Assembly (NCBI RefSeq): GCF_000739775.1
Contig: NZ_BBJH01000055.1
Span: forward strand, 1 to 55,060
Reading direction: 5' to 3'
Length of the DNA stretch: 55,060 nt
DNA from: Paraburkholderia heleia NBRC 101817
Lineage (GTDB): Bacteria; Pseudomonadota; Gammaproteobacteria; Burkholderiales; Burkholderiaceae
The translations under genes and the position numbers were made by a program. Within the stretch, counting starts at the first letter, position 1; every line of letters begins with the position of its first letter. This document shows positions 35,353-45,488 of the stretch, piece after piece. A model generated the notes under the pieces. That model had not been told where the DNA came from. It searched no databases and was given only the letters and a program-made list of their open reading frames with translations.

Positions 35353-38205
35353 CTAACCCGCTTCGGCGACGTCGCGCAACTGCGGCCCGCGCAGCATGTC
35401 GAGCCGCGCGGGCCTGCCCACGCCGTAGCCCTGCGCGTAGTCCACCCCCATCGCGATCATCCAGTCCACGATGGCGGCGTCCTCCACGCACTCGGCGATC
35501 GTCAGCTTGCCCGCAGCGTGCGCGACCTCGTTGATCGATCGCACGATGGCCTGGTCGAGCGGACTGTCGACGATGCCGCGGATGAAGCTGCCGTCGATCT
35601 TCAGATAATCGACGTGCAGATGCTTGAGGTAGTTGAACGAGGACATGCCCGCGCCGAAGTCGTCGAGCGCAAAGCGGCAGCCCTGCGCGCGCAGGCGTTC
35701 GATGAGGGTGATCGCCTCGTTCAGGTTCGTGATCGCGGCGGTTTCGGTGATCTCGAAGCACACGCGCTCGAACGGGATGGACCAGATGCGCTGCTGCTCC
35801 TCGATATAGGCGGCGAGCTGCTCGTCGCCGAGCGAGGCGCCCGAGAGGTTGATCGACCAGGTGCCGTAATCGTGTGTGCCTTCGGCAATCATCGCAAATG
35901 CGTTCGCGATCACCCAGCGGTCGATGGCCGGCATGAGGTCGAAGCGCTCCGCCGCGCCGATGAACGCGGAAGGCTCGACGAGCGCGCCGGAGGCGGAGTG
36001 CATGCGCAGCAGCAGTTCGACGTGCGTGTCGTCGGCCGCCGATGCCGATGTGGACGACTGCGCAAGCGAGAGGATCTTCTGGCCGAAGAGGCAGAACCGG
36101 TCGTTCTCGAGCGCCGCCTTGATGTCGGAGACCCACGCCATCTGCGCGTGCGTTTGCGAGAGTTCCTCGTCGTCGTGGCGAAAGCGGTGCACGCGGTTGC
36201 GGCCTTTTTTCTTCGCCATGTAGCACGCCACGTCCGCGGCCTTCATCACCTCTTTCACGGAAACGAGACCCGCCGCGTCGCCGACGAGGCCTATGCTCAC
36301 GCTCGTCTGCACGATGCCCCCTGCGCCCGTGAAGCGGATAGCGGCGATGCCCGCACGCAGGTTCTCCGCGAGCCGCGCCGCGTGCGCGGCCGTGCAATGC
36401 GGCAGCACGACGCCGAATTCGTCGCCGCCCAGGCGCGCAATGACGTCTTCGCAGCGCAGCTCGCTTTTGAGCACGCGGCAGACCTGGCGGATCAGCTCGT
36501 CGCCGGTCGAGTGGCCGCAGGTGTCGTTGACGACCTTGAACTGGTCGAGGTCGAGGAACATGACGGCGTGGCCGGGCTGGCCGGGTGGTGTGCTCGCGCT
36601 CTCGTCGAGCAACGCGGCGAGGCGCCGCTCGAATTCGCGCCGGTTGTAGATGTCGGTGAGCTCGTCGTGAGTCGCCTGGTAGGCGAGGCGCTCGGCATGC
36701 TCGCGCAGTGCGCTGACGTCGTAGAGCACGATGACGCTTCCGATCACACGGCGCTGCGCGTCGCGCAGCTTCGACACCGAGTAGTCGACCGCGAGGCGCG
36801 AGCCGTTCGGGCGCAGCACGTAGAGACCCGCGCCGCCTGCGTTGCCCGTCGCCTGTGAATTCATCAGGATGTCGAAGCACTGCGGTTCGTGCGCGTCGTT
36901 GCGCAGGTCGCAGACCACATCGAACGGTTGCGCGAGCATGTCGGCTGCCGCGCGGCCGAGCATGCGTTCGGCCACCGCGTTGCAGTAGGTTACGCGCGCG
37001 TGTTCGTCGGTGCGGATCACGGCTTCGCCGATGGAGGCCAGTGTGACCTCCGCCAGTTCGCGTTCCGTATAGGCCTTCGCTTCCGCAGTCCTCAGCTCGG
37101 AAATGTCGAACAGGCAACCGACCATGCGTACGGCGCGCCCGCGCGCGTCGCGCACCGCCTGGCCGCGCGCGCGGCACCAGCAGTAGCTGCCCGCGAGCGT
37201 GCGCAGGCGAAACTCCACGTCGAAGGTCGTTGCGCGTGCAAGGTGTTGGCGCAGGGCGTGGCGCACGAGCGTGAGGTCGTCCGGGTGCACGAGCTGGCTG
37301 AGGCCCGTGTCGCTTTCGAAGCGCGTGCCCACGTCGTAGCCAAGCTGCTCGTAAAGCCAGTTCGAGAAGTAGCATTGCCGGCTGCCGACCTCCCAGTCCC
37401 AGAGTCCGGCGTTGATGCCCTCAAAGCCTAGCGTGAGGCGCTCCTCGTTTTTGCGCACCTCGGCTTCCAGGCGGTCGCTGCGCGCGAGCGCGCGGCGGAT
37501 GAACTGCGAGAACACGCCGAGCAGCATGATCGCGGAGGCGGCGAGCGCGAGCGTGAGGAGCGAGCGCGTGGCGCGCGCCGCGTCGTCGAGCGAACGGGAA
37601 AAGCCGCTTTCGATGGGCGCGAGCTGGCTGTCGATCTCGCGCAGCTCGTACACGAGGCCGGCGGACTCCGGCGCGTGCAGTTTGCCGGCCTGCACGAGTG
37701 CATGCAGGCGCTCGCCCGTATCGGCAAGACGCAGAATATAGTGGTCGCCGATCTCCCAGAACGCCACCGCTGGGCGCATCCACGGTGTGTTCCTGAGCGT
37801 GCGATAGCCCCACGTCATGCCGTCCATGTCGGCGCGCGCAATGCGGCCTAGCTCGAAACCGTGCCGGATCGCCGCGGTGTCCGGCTGCGCACGGTTCATC
37901 TCCAGCCTGGCCGCGCGGTCGCCGAGCGGCACGGCGATGCCGGCGAGGAATGTGCGGTAGTCGGTCTCCTCGCCCGTGCGCGCGTAGCGCTCCAGCGCGT
38001 GAACCGCATCCTTCTGGCCCTTCGACCAGCTGCTCTCCCCCGCCACATAGGCAAGCAGGATCGACATGATCGCGAGGCTGACCGCGGCGATCGCCGCCAT
38101 GACGGCAGCGAGCAGCCATAGCGGCAGCAGGACCGCGGTCGTGCGCCGCAATCCGTGCCAGCCGGGGGCAAGCCGGCCCGTCTCTGTTCCGGTGGGTCTC
38201 TTCAT
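35353..38205 (-). CDS. Membrane PAS-GGDEF-EAL c-di-GMP signalling protein
   Basis: A 950-residue sensor. Two transmembrane helices (about 28-50 and 195-215) bracket a periplasmic domain. Two PAS domains follow (first with LGFEGINAGLWDWEVG and a PAC-like AGSYCWCRARGQ; second with LASIGEAVIRTDEHARVTYC). The GGDEF motif is intact at residues 593-597, with an RxxD inhibitory site (RCED) five residues before it. In the EAL domain the signature reads ELL (Glu730), while the other catalytic signatures remain: INLSG, FEITET, LDDFGAG, LKIDGSF, AECVED and a C-terminal QGYGVGRP. Both cyclase and phosphodiesterase activities look possible. ATG 38205 was chosen because it gives the first transmembrane domain; Shine-Dalgarno is weak. 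Confidence 0.92.
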   Translation of the reverse strand: MKRPTGTETGRLAPGWHGLRRTTAVLLPLWLLAAVMAAIAAVSLAIMSILLAYVAGESSWSKGQKDAVHALERYARTGEETDYRTFLAGIAVPLGDRAARLEMNRAQPDTAAIRHGFELGRIARADMDGMTWGYRTLRNTPWMRPAVAFWEIGDHYILRLADTGERLHALVQAGKLHAPESAGLVYELREIDSQLAPIESGFSRSLDDAARATRSLLTLALAASAIMLLGVFSQFIRRALARSDRLEAEVRKNEERLTLGFEGINAGLWDWEVGSRQCYFSNWLYEQLGYDVGTRFESDTGLSQLVHPDDLTLVRHALRQHLARATTFDVEFRLRTLAGSYCWCRARGQAVRDARGRAVRMVGCLFDISELRTAEAKAYTERELAEVTLASIGEAVIRTDEHARVTYCNAVAERMLGRAAADMLAQPFDVVCDLRNDAHEPQCFDILMNSQATGNAGGAGLYVLRPNGSRLAVDYSVSKLRDAQRRVIGSVIVLYDVSALREHAERLAYQATHDELTDIYNRREFERRLAALLDESASTPPGQPGHAVMFLDLDQFKVVNDTCGHSTGDELIRQVCRVLKSELRCEDVIARLGGDEFGVVLPHCTAAHAARLAENLRAGIAAIRFTGAGGIVQTSVSIGLVGDAAGLVSVKEVMKAADVACYMAKKKGRNRVHRFRHDDEELSQTHAQMAWVSDIKAALENDRFCLFGQKILSLAQSSTSASAADDTHVELLLRMHSASGALVEPSAFIGAAERFDLMPAIDRWVIANAFAMIAEGTHDYGTWSINLSGASLGDEQLAAYIEEQQRIWSIPFERVCFEITETAAITNLNEAITLIERLRAQGCRFALDDFGAGMSSFNYLKHLHVDYLKIDGSFIRGIVDSPLDQAIVRSINEVAHAAGKLTIAECVEDAAIVDWMIAMGVDYAQGYGVGRPARLDMLRGPQLRDVAEAG

Positions 38206-38365
38206 GCTTCGCCGTTCCCCGTCGGCTTGCGAGGTGAAATGAGGGCGCACGCCGGTGGCCAGAACCGGCGTCTTGTGCACAATAACGGCGAGGACTGCGG
38301 CGGCTTTAGGCTTTGGACGGCGTGTTCGATGAAAAGAGCGGGCGTTCGTTTGGCGCGACGGTTGC

Positions 38366-38713
38366 TCATTCCGGCGCTGCGGTTTCCGGGGCCGCTTCCG
38401 GGGGCGCTTCCGGGGGCGCTTCCGGGGGCGCTTCCGGGGTCGGTGGGGGCAAGACCGATTCGAGCGTGCGCGCGCCGGCCGCGAGCGCGCGCTTTTCGCG
38501 CGGGGTGAGGCGCTTGACCCAGTACTCGGCGCTCGAGGCGCGCGCGCGGTCGGCGAACTCGAATTGCGCGAGCACCTGCACCGGCTTGCGCGAGCGCGTG
38601 TAGCGCGCGCCGGTGCCGCTCGCGTGCTGGGCGAAGCGGGCGGCGACGTCAATGGCGATGCCCGTGTAGACGCTGCCGTCGGCGCATTCGAGCAGGTAGA
38701 GGAACCACGGCAT
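38366..38713 (-). CDS. GIY-YIG nuclease-fold protein (YhbQ/UPF0213-like) with PEAP-repeat tail
   Basis: This 115-residue protein has a GIY-YIG domain in residues 1-80: WFLYLLECADGSVYTGIA (GIY/YIG strands), Arg in AARFAQH and the metal-binding Glu in ASSAEYWVKRL. YhbQ-like proteins are linked to DNA repair, but function is poorly defined. Beyond the domain lies a tail of repeated PEAP units encoded by a 12-bp tandem repeat. ATG 38713 (MPWFL) fits the family; in-frame ATG 38734 and GTG 38761 are alternatives and none has a good Shine-Dalgarno. Confidence 0.8.
   Translation of the reverse strand: MPWFLYLLECADGSVYTGIAIDVAARFAQHASGTGARYTRSRKPVQVLAQFEFADRARASSAEYWVKRLTPREKRALAAGARTLESVLPPPTPEAPPEAPPEAPPEAAPETAAPE
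38393..38439. repeat. 12-bp tandem repeat inside the GIY-YIG gene
   Basis: Three full copies of CGCTTCCGGGGG plus most of a fourth run head to tail. In the minus-strand protein they encode PEAP repeats. The unit is a multiple of three, so copy-number change would keep frame. Confidence 0.9.
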
Positions 38714-38801
38714 AGTTCTGGAAGCGATGATCATGATGGGCGACGGCGTTTCAGGACACACCGCGCGCGGGTTTTACGGATGAGTCATGGCCACGCGCGA
38801 G

Positions 38802-39974
38802 TCACGCACGAAAAGGATTGCGTTCGTTGAGTTCGTGCATATAGGCGTGAATATGGTTCGTCTCGCTTTCGAGAAAGCGCGCGACGGCATCGGAGAAGGC
38901 CGGATGGGCGAGCCAGTGCGCCGAGCGCGTGGCGGTGGGCAGGAAACCGCGCGCCATCTTGTGTTCGCCTTGCGCGCCGCCTTCGAACACGTCGAGCTTT
39001 TCCTCGATGCAGAATTCGAGCGGCTGATAATACGCGGTCTCGAAGTGCAGGCAGGGCACGTGTTCGAGCGCGCCCCAGTAGCGGCCATAGAGCGTGCCGC
39101 CTCGGCCATGCTCGCCGCGCTGCCAGACCACGAGCGAACTCGCGATCGGCTTGCCTTCGCGCTCGGCGATCACGAGCAGCAGATTCTCCGGCATCGTCTC
39201 GCCGATCATGCGGAAGAAGTCGAGATTCAGGTATGGCGAAGAGAAATGCTCGCGGTAGGTCTGCCGGTAGCAGCGGCTAAAGAAGCGCCACTCGGTGTCG
39301 CTGATGTCCTCGCCGCGCACGCGCCGCATCGTTACGCCCGCGTCGTGCACCTTGCGGCGCTCCGCGCGGATGTTCTTGCGCTTTTTCTGCTCCAGCGTGG
39401 AAAGGAAGTCCTCGAAATCGCGATAGCCGTCGTTGAGCCAGTGAAACTGCACGCCTTCGCGCTGCATCATGCCGAGGCCGGTCAGCGCCTCGGCGTCTTC
39501 GGTGGTCGGAAAGAGCACGTGCAGCGACGAGACGTCGGCCTGCTCGGCGAACGCGAGCAAGGTTGCGGCCAGATGGCGGCGCGCGGTTGCGTCGGCGGCG
39601 ATCAGGCGCGTGCCCTGCACCGGCGTGAACGGCACGGCGCACAGCAGCTTCGGGTAGTACTCAAGGCCGTTGCGCTTGTACGCGTCGGCCCAGGCCCAGT
39701 CGAACACGTACTCCCCGTACGAGTGGCCCTTGAGATACACCGGCGCGGCGGCGGCGAGGCGGCCCGTGCGCGTGTCGGTGAGCGTGACGAACTGCGCGGC
39801 CCAGCCCTCGTTGGGGGTGGTGCAGCGCGTGGCGTCGAGCGCTGCGAGAAATTCGTGGCGCAAAAAGGGCGTGGGCTGCGCCTGGCGTGCGAGCAGCGCG
39901 TTCCATTCGGCGGCGTCGACCTCGGACGGTGAGCCGAGGATGCCCGTGCGATAATCGAAATGTTCCTGTTTCAT
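38802..39974 (-). CDS. FemAB-like / DUF482 GNAT-fold acyltransferase
   Basis: This 390-residue cytoplasmic protein is of the PF04339 type (peptidoglycan biosynthesis/recognition, FemAB-like GNAT superfamily). Family features include TPFLRHEFLAALD near residue 40, HSYGEYVFDWAWADAY, and the C-terminal HFETAYYQPLEFCIEEKLDVFEGG block followed by GEHKMARGF. The substrate is not established for most members. ATG 39974 (MKQEHFDYRTGILGSPSE) gives the normal N-terminus, while a 52-codon open stretch upstream lacks family sequence. It is divergent from nadE across 227 bases. Confidence 0.85.
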   Translation of the reverse strand: MKQEHFDYRTGILGSPSEVDAAEWNALLARQAQPTPFLRHEFLAALDATRCTTPNEGWAAQFVTLTDTRTGRLAAAAPVYLKGHSYGEYVFDWAWADAYKRNGLEYYPKLLCAVPFTPVQGTRLIAADATARRHLAATLLAFAEQADVSSLHVLFPTTEDAEALTGLGMMQREGVQFHWLNDGYRDFEDFLSTLEQKKRKNIRAERRKVHDAGVTMRRVRGEDISDTEWRFFSRCYRQTYREHFSSPYLNLDFFRMIGETMPENLLLVIAEREGKPIASSLVVWQRGEHGRGGTLYGRYWGALEHVPCLHFETAYYQPLEFCIEEKLDVFEGGAQGEHKMARGFLPTATRSAHWLAHPAFSDAVARFLESETNHIHAYMHELNERNPFRA

Positions 39975-40201
39975 GCGTGCCCGTTGGCGTGGGATGCGGC
40001 TTGGGTGGTTCAGCAGCGCCTGCCGCGGCAAACGGTCATGGTAAAGCAAACGTCCCGGGCGGGTGAGGACCGCCGCGTCGCGTGCAGCGGCGTCAGCCAG
40101 GCAGCATCGAGCGGTATCCAGAGTTATCAAGCGGTATCAGGCAGCCCGAACGTCAGAGCGCGCGCTTTCGTGCGCAGCGCGCCCGCCTCAAGGTTATCGA
40201 A

Positions 40202-42304
<2,103 letters not shown>

Positions 42305-42379
42305 GCCCCGGCCGCACAGCGTAGAATTCCGACAGGTTCCGAAATTTCCGACACATCCGATAACGAGACGAGGTTCGCC

Positions 42380-42718
42380 ATGAAACGCATTACTGCCGTG
42401 ATCAAACCGTTCAAGCTCGACGAAGTGCGCGAGGCGCTCGCCGAAGTGGGCCTCACGGGCCTGACCGTCACGGAGGTCAAGGGCTTCGGCCGCCAGAAGG
42501 GCCACACGGAGCTTTACCGCGGCGCCGAATACGTGGTCGACTTCCTGCCGAAAGTGAAGATCGAGGTGGTGGTCGCGAGCGGCCAGGCCGATCAGGTGAT
42601 CGACGCGATCATCGGCGCGGCGCGCACGGGCAAGATCGGCGACGGCAAGATCTTCGTGACCGACGTGGAGCGCGTGATCCGCATCCGCACGGGCGAGGAA
42701 AACGAAGCGGCGGTTTGA
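42380..42718 (+). CDS. glnB: Nitrogen regulatory protein P-II
   Basis: This 112-residue trimeric signal protein senses glutamine through uridylylation and 2-oxoglutarate/ATP binding and controls GlnD/GlnE/NtrB targets. The T-loop contains Tyr51 in TELYRGAEYVVDF, the uridylylation site, and the C-terminus has TGKIGDGKIFV and RIRTGEENEAAV. The His-Thr-Glu before LYRGAEY and Asp54 fit GlnB better than GlnK, and there is no amtB beside it, which supports glnB. The Shine-Dalgarno is weak GAGG-like sequence ahead of ATG 42380. It may share a transcript with nadE. Confidence 0.95.
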   Translation: MKRITAVIKPFKLDEVREALAEVGLTGLTVTEVKGFGRQKGHTELYRGAEYVVDFLPKVKIEVVVASGQADQVIDAIIGAARTGKIGDGKIFVTDVERVIRIRTGEENEAAV

Positions 42719-42781
42719 GGCCGCCCGCATTGCACGACCGGTCCCCGAAGTCCACGCAGCACCGCGTGCACCAATAGAAAA

Positions 42782-42812
42782 GGGGACGGCGCCGCTTGCG
42801 CGGCCCGTCCCC
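42782..42812 (+). terminator. Terminator-like hairpin after glnB
   Basis: A GGGGACG / CGTCCCC stem encloses a GC-rich loop about 60 bases past the glnB stop, with only a weak U-tract. It stands back to back with the porin terminator. Confidence 0.6.
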
Positions 42813-42817
42813 GGCAT

Positions 42818-42853
42818 AAAAAACGGTGCGATACCCTTTCGGACATCGCACCG
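42818..42853 (-). terminator. Terminator of the porin gene
   Basis: A 9-bp stem CGGTGCGAT / ATCGCACCG has six A residues on its left, a T-tract in the minus direction. It lies about 65 bases beyond the porin stop. Confidence 0.85.
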
Positions 42854-42917
42854 ATACGCGCCTCTCGCAGCAGCGTGAAAACGTCGATGTTGCTGTTCTT
42901 TCTACACTCGCTTCGAA

Positions 42918-44090
42918 TTAGAACGAGTGCTGGATACCTGCGTACACGCCAACCTGGCTGTGGCCCGGGAGCGGGTTGGTCGTGCTTGCAGCCGTACCGA
43001 AGTTGTTGGCGTTCAGACCGAAGTTGGCCGTCTTGCTGTTCTGCACCGTGCCTGCCTGGATGTCGAGCAGCGTGCGCTTGGACAGGTTGTACGAGCCGCC
43101 GATCGTGTACAGCGTGGCGTTGCCGCCGCCGTTGTTCGCATTGACGTGGTAGACCGCTGCGATCAGCGCTGCAGCCGGCGTCATTTGCCACGTCACACCG
43201 CCCCACTCGTGGTCGAGGGTGGTCGGTTGACCGATGATGCCCGGGTTCATGCCCGACGAACGGATGGCTTCGTAGCCGCCCTGAACCTTGAATGCGCCAA
43301 GGAACAGGTTGAACATGGCCATGTAGTCGCGCGAGTAGGCGAACACGCCATTGCCGTTGCCAGGGCTGCCGGCCGGCGTGGCCGTGCTGCCGTCGAGCGC
43401 GTTGTATACGCCGCCGAGTTGACCGTTGTTCGGATTGCGGATTTCGTCATACAGGCCGCGGATCTGGAACAGCGAACTCGTGTAGGTCAGTTGCAGGCCA
43501 GCTTCGCGACCTTGCGACGTCGAACCGTTGCCGTTCCAGTTCGTCGCGTTCGAGAACGCGTACTGGCCGTACACGTCGAAGCCCATCCAGTTCGGCGACT
43601 GGTACGAAATGTTGTTGCTCGATTGCGGCCAGTTGCGGCCACGGACCATCGAAGCCGACGACCAGTTCGACTGACCGAACGGGTCGAAGTCCCAAATGCC
43701 GTTGGAGATGAACAGCATGCGGCCAGCGAGCAGCGTACCGAACTGGTCGTTCGCGATACCGACGGTCGCCCAGCGATTCCAGAGCGAGCCGGCCGAGCCG
43801 AGCGAGCCGTTGGCGGTGCTGAAGCTGCCTTCCAGGTGGAACAGAACCTTGTTGCCGCCACCGATGTCTTCAACGCCCTTCATGCCCCAGAGGCTGGTGC
43901 CCCAGTAGCCGCTTTCGAGCTGAACCTGGCTGGAGCCGTGGGTGGCTTGACCATTCGCGCCGCTGCCGGCACCGATGCCGTTCATATACGCCACACCCAT
44001 GTCGAGGCGGCCGTAGAGCGTAACGCTGCTTTGTGCATGCGCGACTACGCCAGCCGACATCAATGCTGCGGCGAGTAATGCTTTCTTCAT
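42918..44090 (-). CDS. Outer membrane porin, Burkholderia OmpC-like (Gram-negative porin family)
   Basis: This 390-residue trimeric beta-barrel allows diffusion of small solutes. A signal peptide covers residues 1-19 (LLAAALMSAGVVAHA), followed by SSVTLYGRLDMGVAY, the porin_4 family start. Other family features are WGMKGVEDIGGGNKVLFHLE, LWNRWATVGIANDQFGTLLAGR (channel constriction loop region) and a C-terminal aromatic strand ending in HSF. ATG 44090 is preceded by GGAGGAGAAG; an earlier ATG at 44102 lies in that Shine-Dalgarno. The 580-base region between it and the ABC ATPase gene is AT-rich in part and likely regulatory. Confidence 0.96.
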   Translation of the reverse strand: MKKALLAAALMSAGVVAHAQSSVTLYGRLDMGVAYMNGIGAGSGANGQATHGSSQVQLESGYWGTSLWGMKGVEDIGGGNKVLFHLEGSFSTANGSLGSAGSLWNRWATVGIANDQFGTLLAGRMLFISNGIWDFDPFGQSNWSSASMVRGRNWPQSSNNISYQSPNWMGFDVYGQYAFSNATNWNGNGSTSQGREAGLQLTYTSSLFQIRGLYDEIRNPNNGQLGGVYNALDGSTATPAGSPGNGNGVFAYSRDYMAMFNLFLGAFKVQGGYEAIRSSGMNPGIIGQPTTLDHEWGGVTWQMTPAAALIAAVYHVNANNGGGNATLYTIGGSYNLSKRTLLDIQAGTVQNSKTANFGLNANNFGTAASTTNPLPGHSQVGVYAGIQHSF

Positions 44091-44315
44091 CTTCTCCTCC
44101 ATACCCTGTCAAAGAGTCAACCTTAAGTACTGCGAAAGACGTCCGTGCGCTTGGCGGCGCTGCGAACAGAAATCGTCGCGTGAGGGAGAATTACCCCGAG
44201 GACCGGCGTACGGGCTGGTGCCGCTGCATAACCCGGGCTGGGTCGTCTTGCAGGTCCCCTGGTTGACTGGCATCTCCCGTTCTTTTTGAAGTGAAACTAC
44301 TTTTAATGAACTTTG

Positions 44316-44346
44316 TTTTGCTACTTTGGTTACTAATTTAGCAAAA
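44316..44346. repeat. Inverted repeat in the porin upstream region
   Basis: Perfect 8-bp arms TTTTGCTA (44316-44323) and TAGCAAAA (44339-44346) with a 15-base spacer lie in an AT-rich island about 230 bases upstream of the porin start. The 7-mer CTACTTT occurs at 44296, within the inverted repeat at 44321, and again near 44626. It is a candidate operator or leader hairpin; function is not known. Confidence 0.45.
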
Positions 44347-44535
44347 AAGGTCCGCGCTGGCGAACTAATTCGTGCTCGCACCCCAGGGTGTCGTCAAATT
44401 GCAATATGGCCTTCCTGGATGGTGGTCAGAGAGGTACTACAAATAGGTCGGAAGCCTGACGGAATAAGGCACTCACGTCGATTGAATGGCTGGGTTCAGG
44501 ATTGCCACTATTGACGAGAGATTTCACAAGGAGTA

Positions 44536-44634
44536 ATGCGAAAAACGCCGCTTTTGGGCATAAACGGGCGGTTTTTTCGAGGGGAAAAGGCGAAAAAGCA
44601 AAGGCGCCGTAAGCGCCTTGTAAAGCTACTTTGA
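44536..44634 (+). CDS. Possible 32-residue very basic small ORF (weak)
   Basis: AAGGAG lies 4 bases before ATG 44536, opening a 32-codon frame with 13 Lys/Arg residues (MRKTPLLGINGRFFRGEKAK and then a KKQRRRKR-type run) to TGA 44632. The frame overlaps two hairpins, including the terminator at 44591-44619, so the reading frame may be accidental. No neighbour runs in this direction. Confidence 0.2.
   Translation: MRKTPLLGINGRFFRGEKAKKQRRRKRLVKLL
44591..44619 (-). terminator. Terminator of the basic amino acid ABC transporter operon
   Basis: A 7-bp stem AAGGCGC / GCGCCTT with a 5-base loop and an A-rich left flank (AAAAAGC) lies 50 bases beyond the ATPase stop, so it acts in the minus direction. 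A second imperfect hairpin with an A/T-rich flank lies at 44541-44576. Confidence 0.65.
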
Positions 44635-44670
44635 CTACATTGCCGAAGGGCGGCGACCCAATGGGGCGCC

Positions 44671-45453
44671 TTACTTGAGGCTGCCTGAGAGAAACTGGCG
44701 CAGGCGCTCGCTTTTCGGGTTGGCGAATACCTCGGCCGGCTGGCCTTCCTCCTCCACGAGTCCCTTGTGCAGGAACATGACGTGGTTGGAAACGTTGCGC
44801 GCGAAACCCATTTCGTGCGTGACCACGATCATCGTGCGGCCTTCCTCGGCGAGCTTCTGCATGACCTTGAGCACTTCGCCGACGAGTTCGGGGTCGAGCG
44901 CCGAAGTCGGCTCGTCGAACAGCATCACGTCGGGGTGCATGGCGAGCGCGCGGGCAATCGCCACGCGTTGCTGCTGACCGCCCGAGAGGTGCGAGGGATA
45001 CTGCTTCTCCACGCGCGGCGCGAGGCCGACCTTCTCCAGACAGGTGCGCGCGCGATCTTCGGCTTCCTTGCGCGGCAAGCCCAGCACGTGCACCGGCGCC
45101 TCGATCACGTTCTCGAGCACCGACATGTGCGACCACAGGTTGAAGTGCTGGAACACCATGGCGAGCCTGGTGCGCACGCGCTGGAGCTGCTTCGCGTCGG
45201 CGGGATGCAGTGCGCCCGTGCGTTTGTCCGCGCGCGTGGCGACTTCCTCGCCATCCACCACGATGCGCCCTTCGTTGGGCTGCTCGAGGAAGTTGATGCA
45301 ACGCAGCATCGTGCTCTTGCCCGAACCGGACGAGCCGATCACGCTGATCACATCGCCTGCATTCGCTTTCAGGGACACGCCCTTGAGGACTTCGTTGTCG
45401 CCGTACTTCTTGTGGATGGAGTCGACGAACAGCTTCTGCTTCTGGGAATTCAT
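44671..45453 (-). CDS. Polar amino acid ABC transporter ATP-binding protein (HisP/ArtP-like)
   Basis: This is the 260-residue cytoplasmic ATPase of the operon. Walker A is GSSGSGKST, the Q-loop is MVFQHFNLWSHMS, the signature LSGGQQQRVAIARAL, Walker B VMLFDEPTSALDP, and the switch His is in VVTHEMGFA. The ADAKQLQRVRTRLAMVFQ stretch is typical of the HisP subfamily. Start ATG 45453 (MNSQKQKLFV) is preceded by AAAGG. It is the last gene of the four-gene unit, 35 bases after the HisM-like permease, and ends before the terminator at 44591-44619. Confidence 0.95.
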   Translation of the reverse strand: MNSQKQKLFVDSIHKKYGDNEVLKGVSLKANAGDVISVIGSSGSGKSTMLRCINFLEQPNEGRIVVDGEEVATRADKRTGALHPADAKQLQRVRTRLAMVFQHFNLWSHMSVLENVIEAPVHVLGLPRKEAEDRARTCLEKVGLAPRVEKQYPSHLSGGQQQRVAIARALAMHPDVMLFDEPTSALDPELVGEVLKVMQKLAEEGRTMIVVTHEMGFARNVSNHVMFLHKGLVEEEGQPAEVFANPKSERLRQFLSGSLK

Positions 45454-45488
45454 CAATTGACCTTTATGGCGTGAACACGCCCTGGGGC

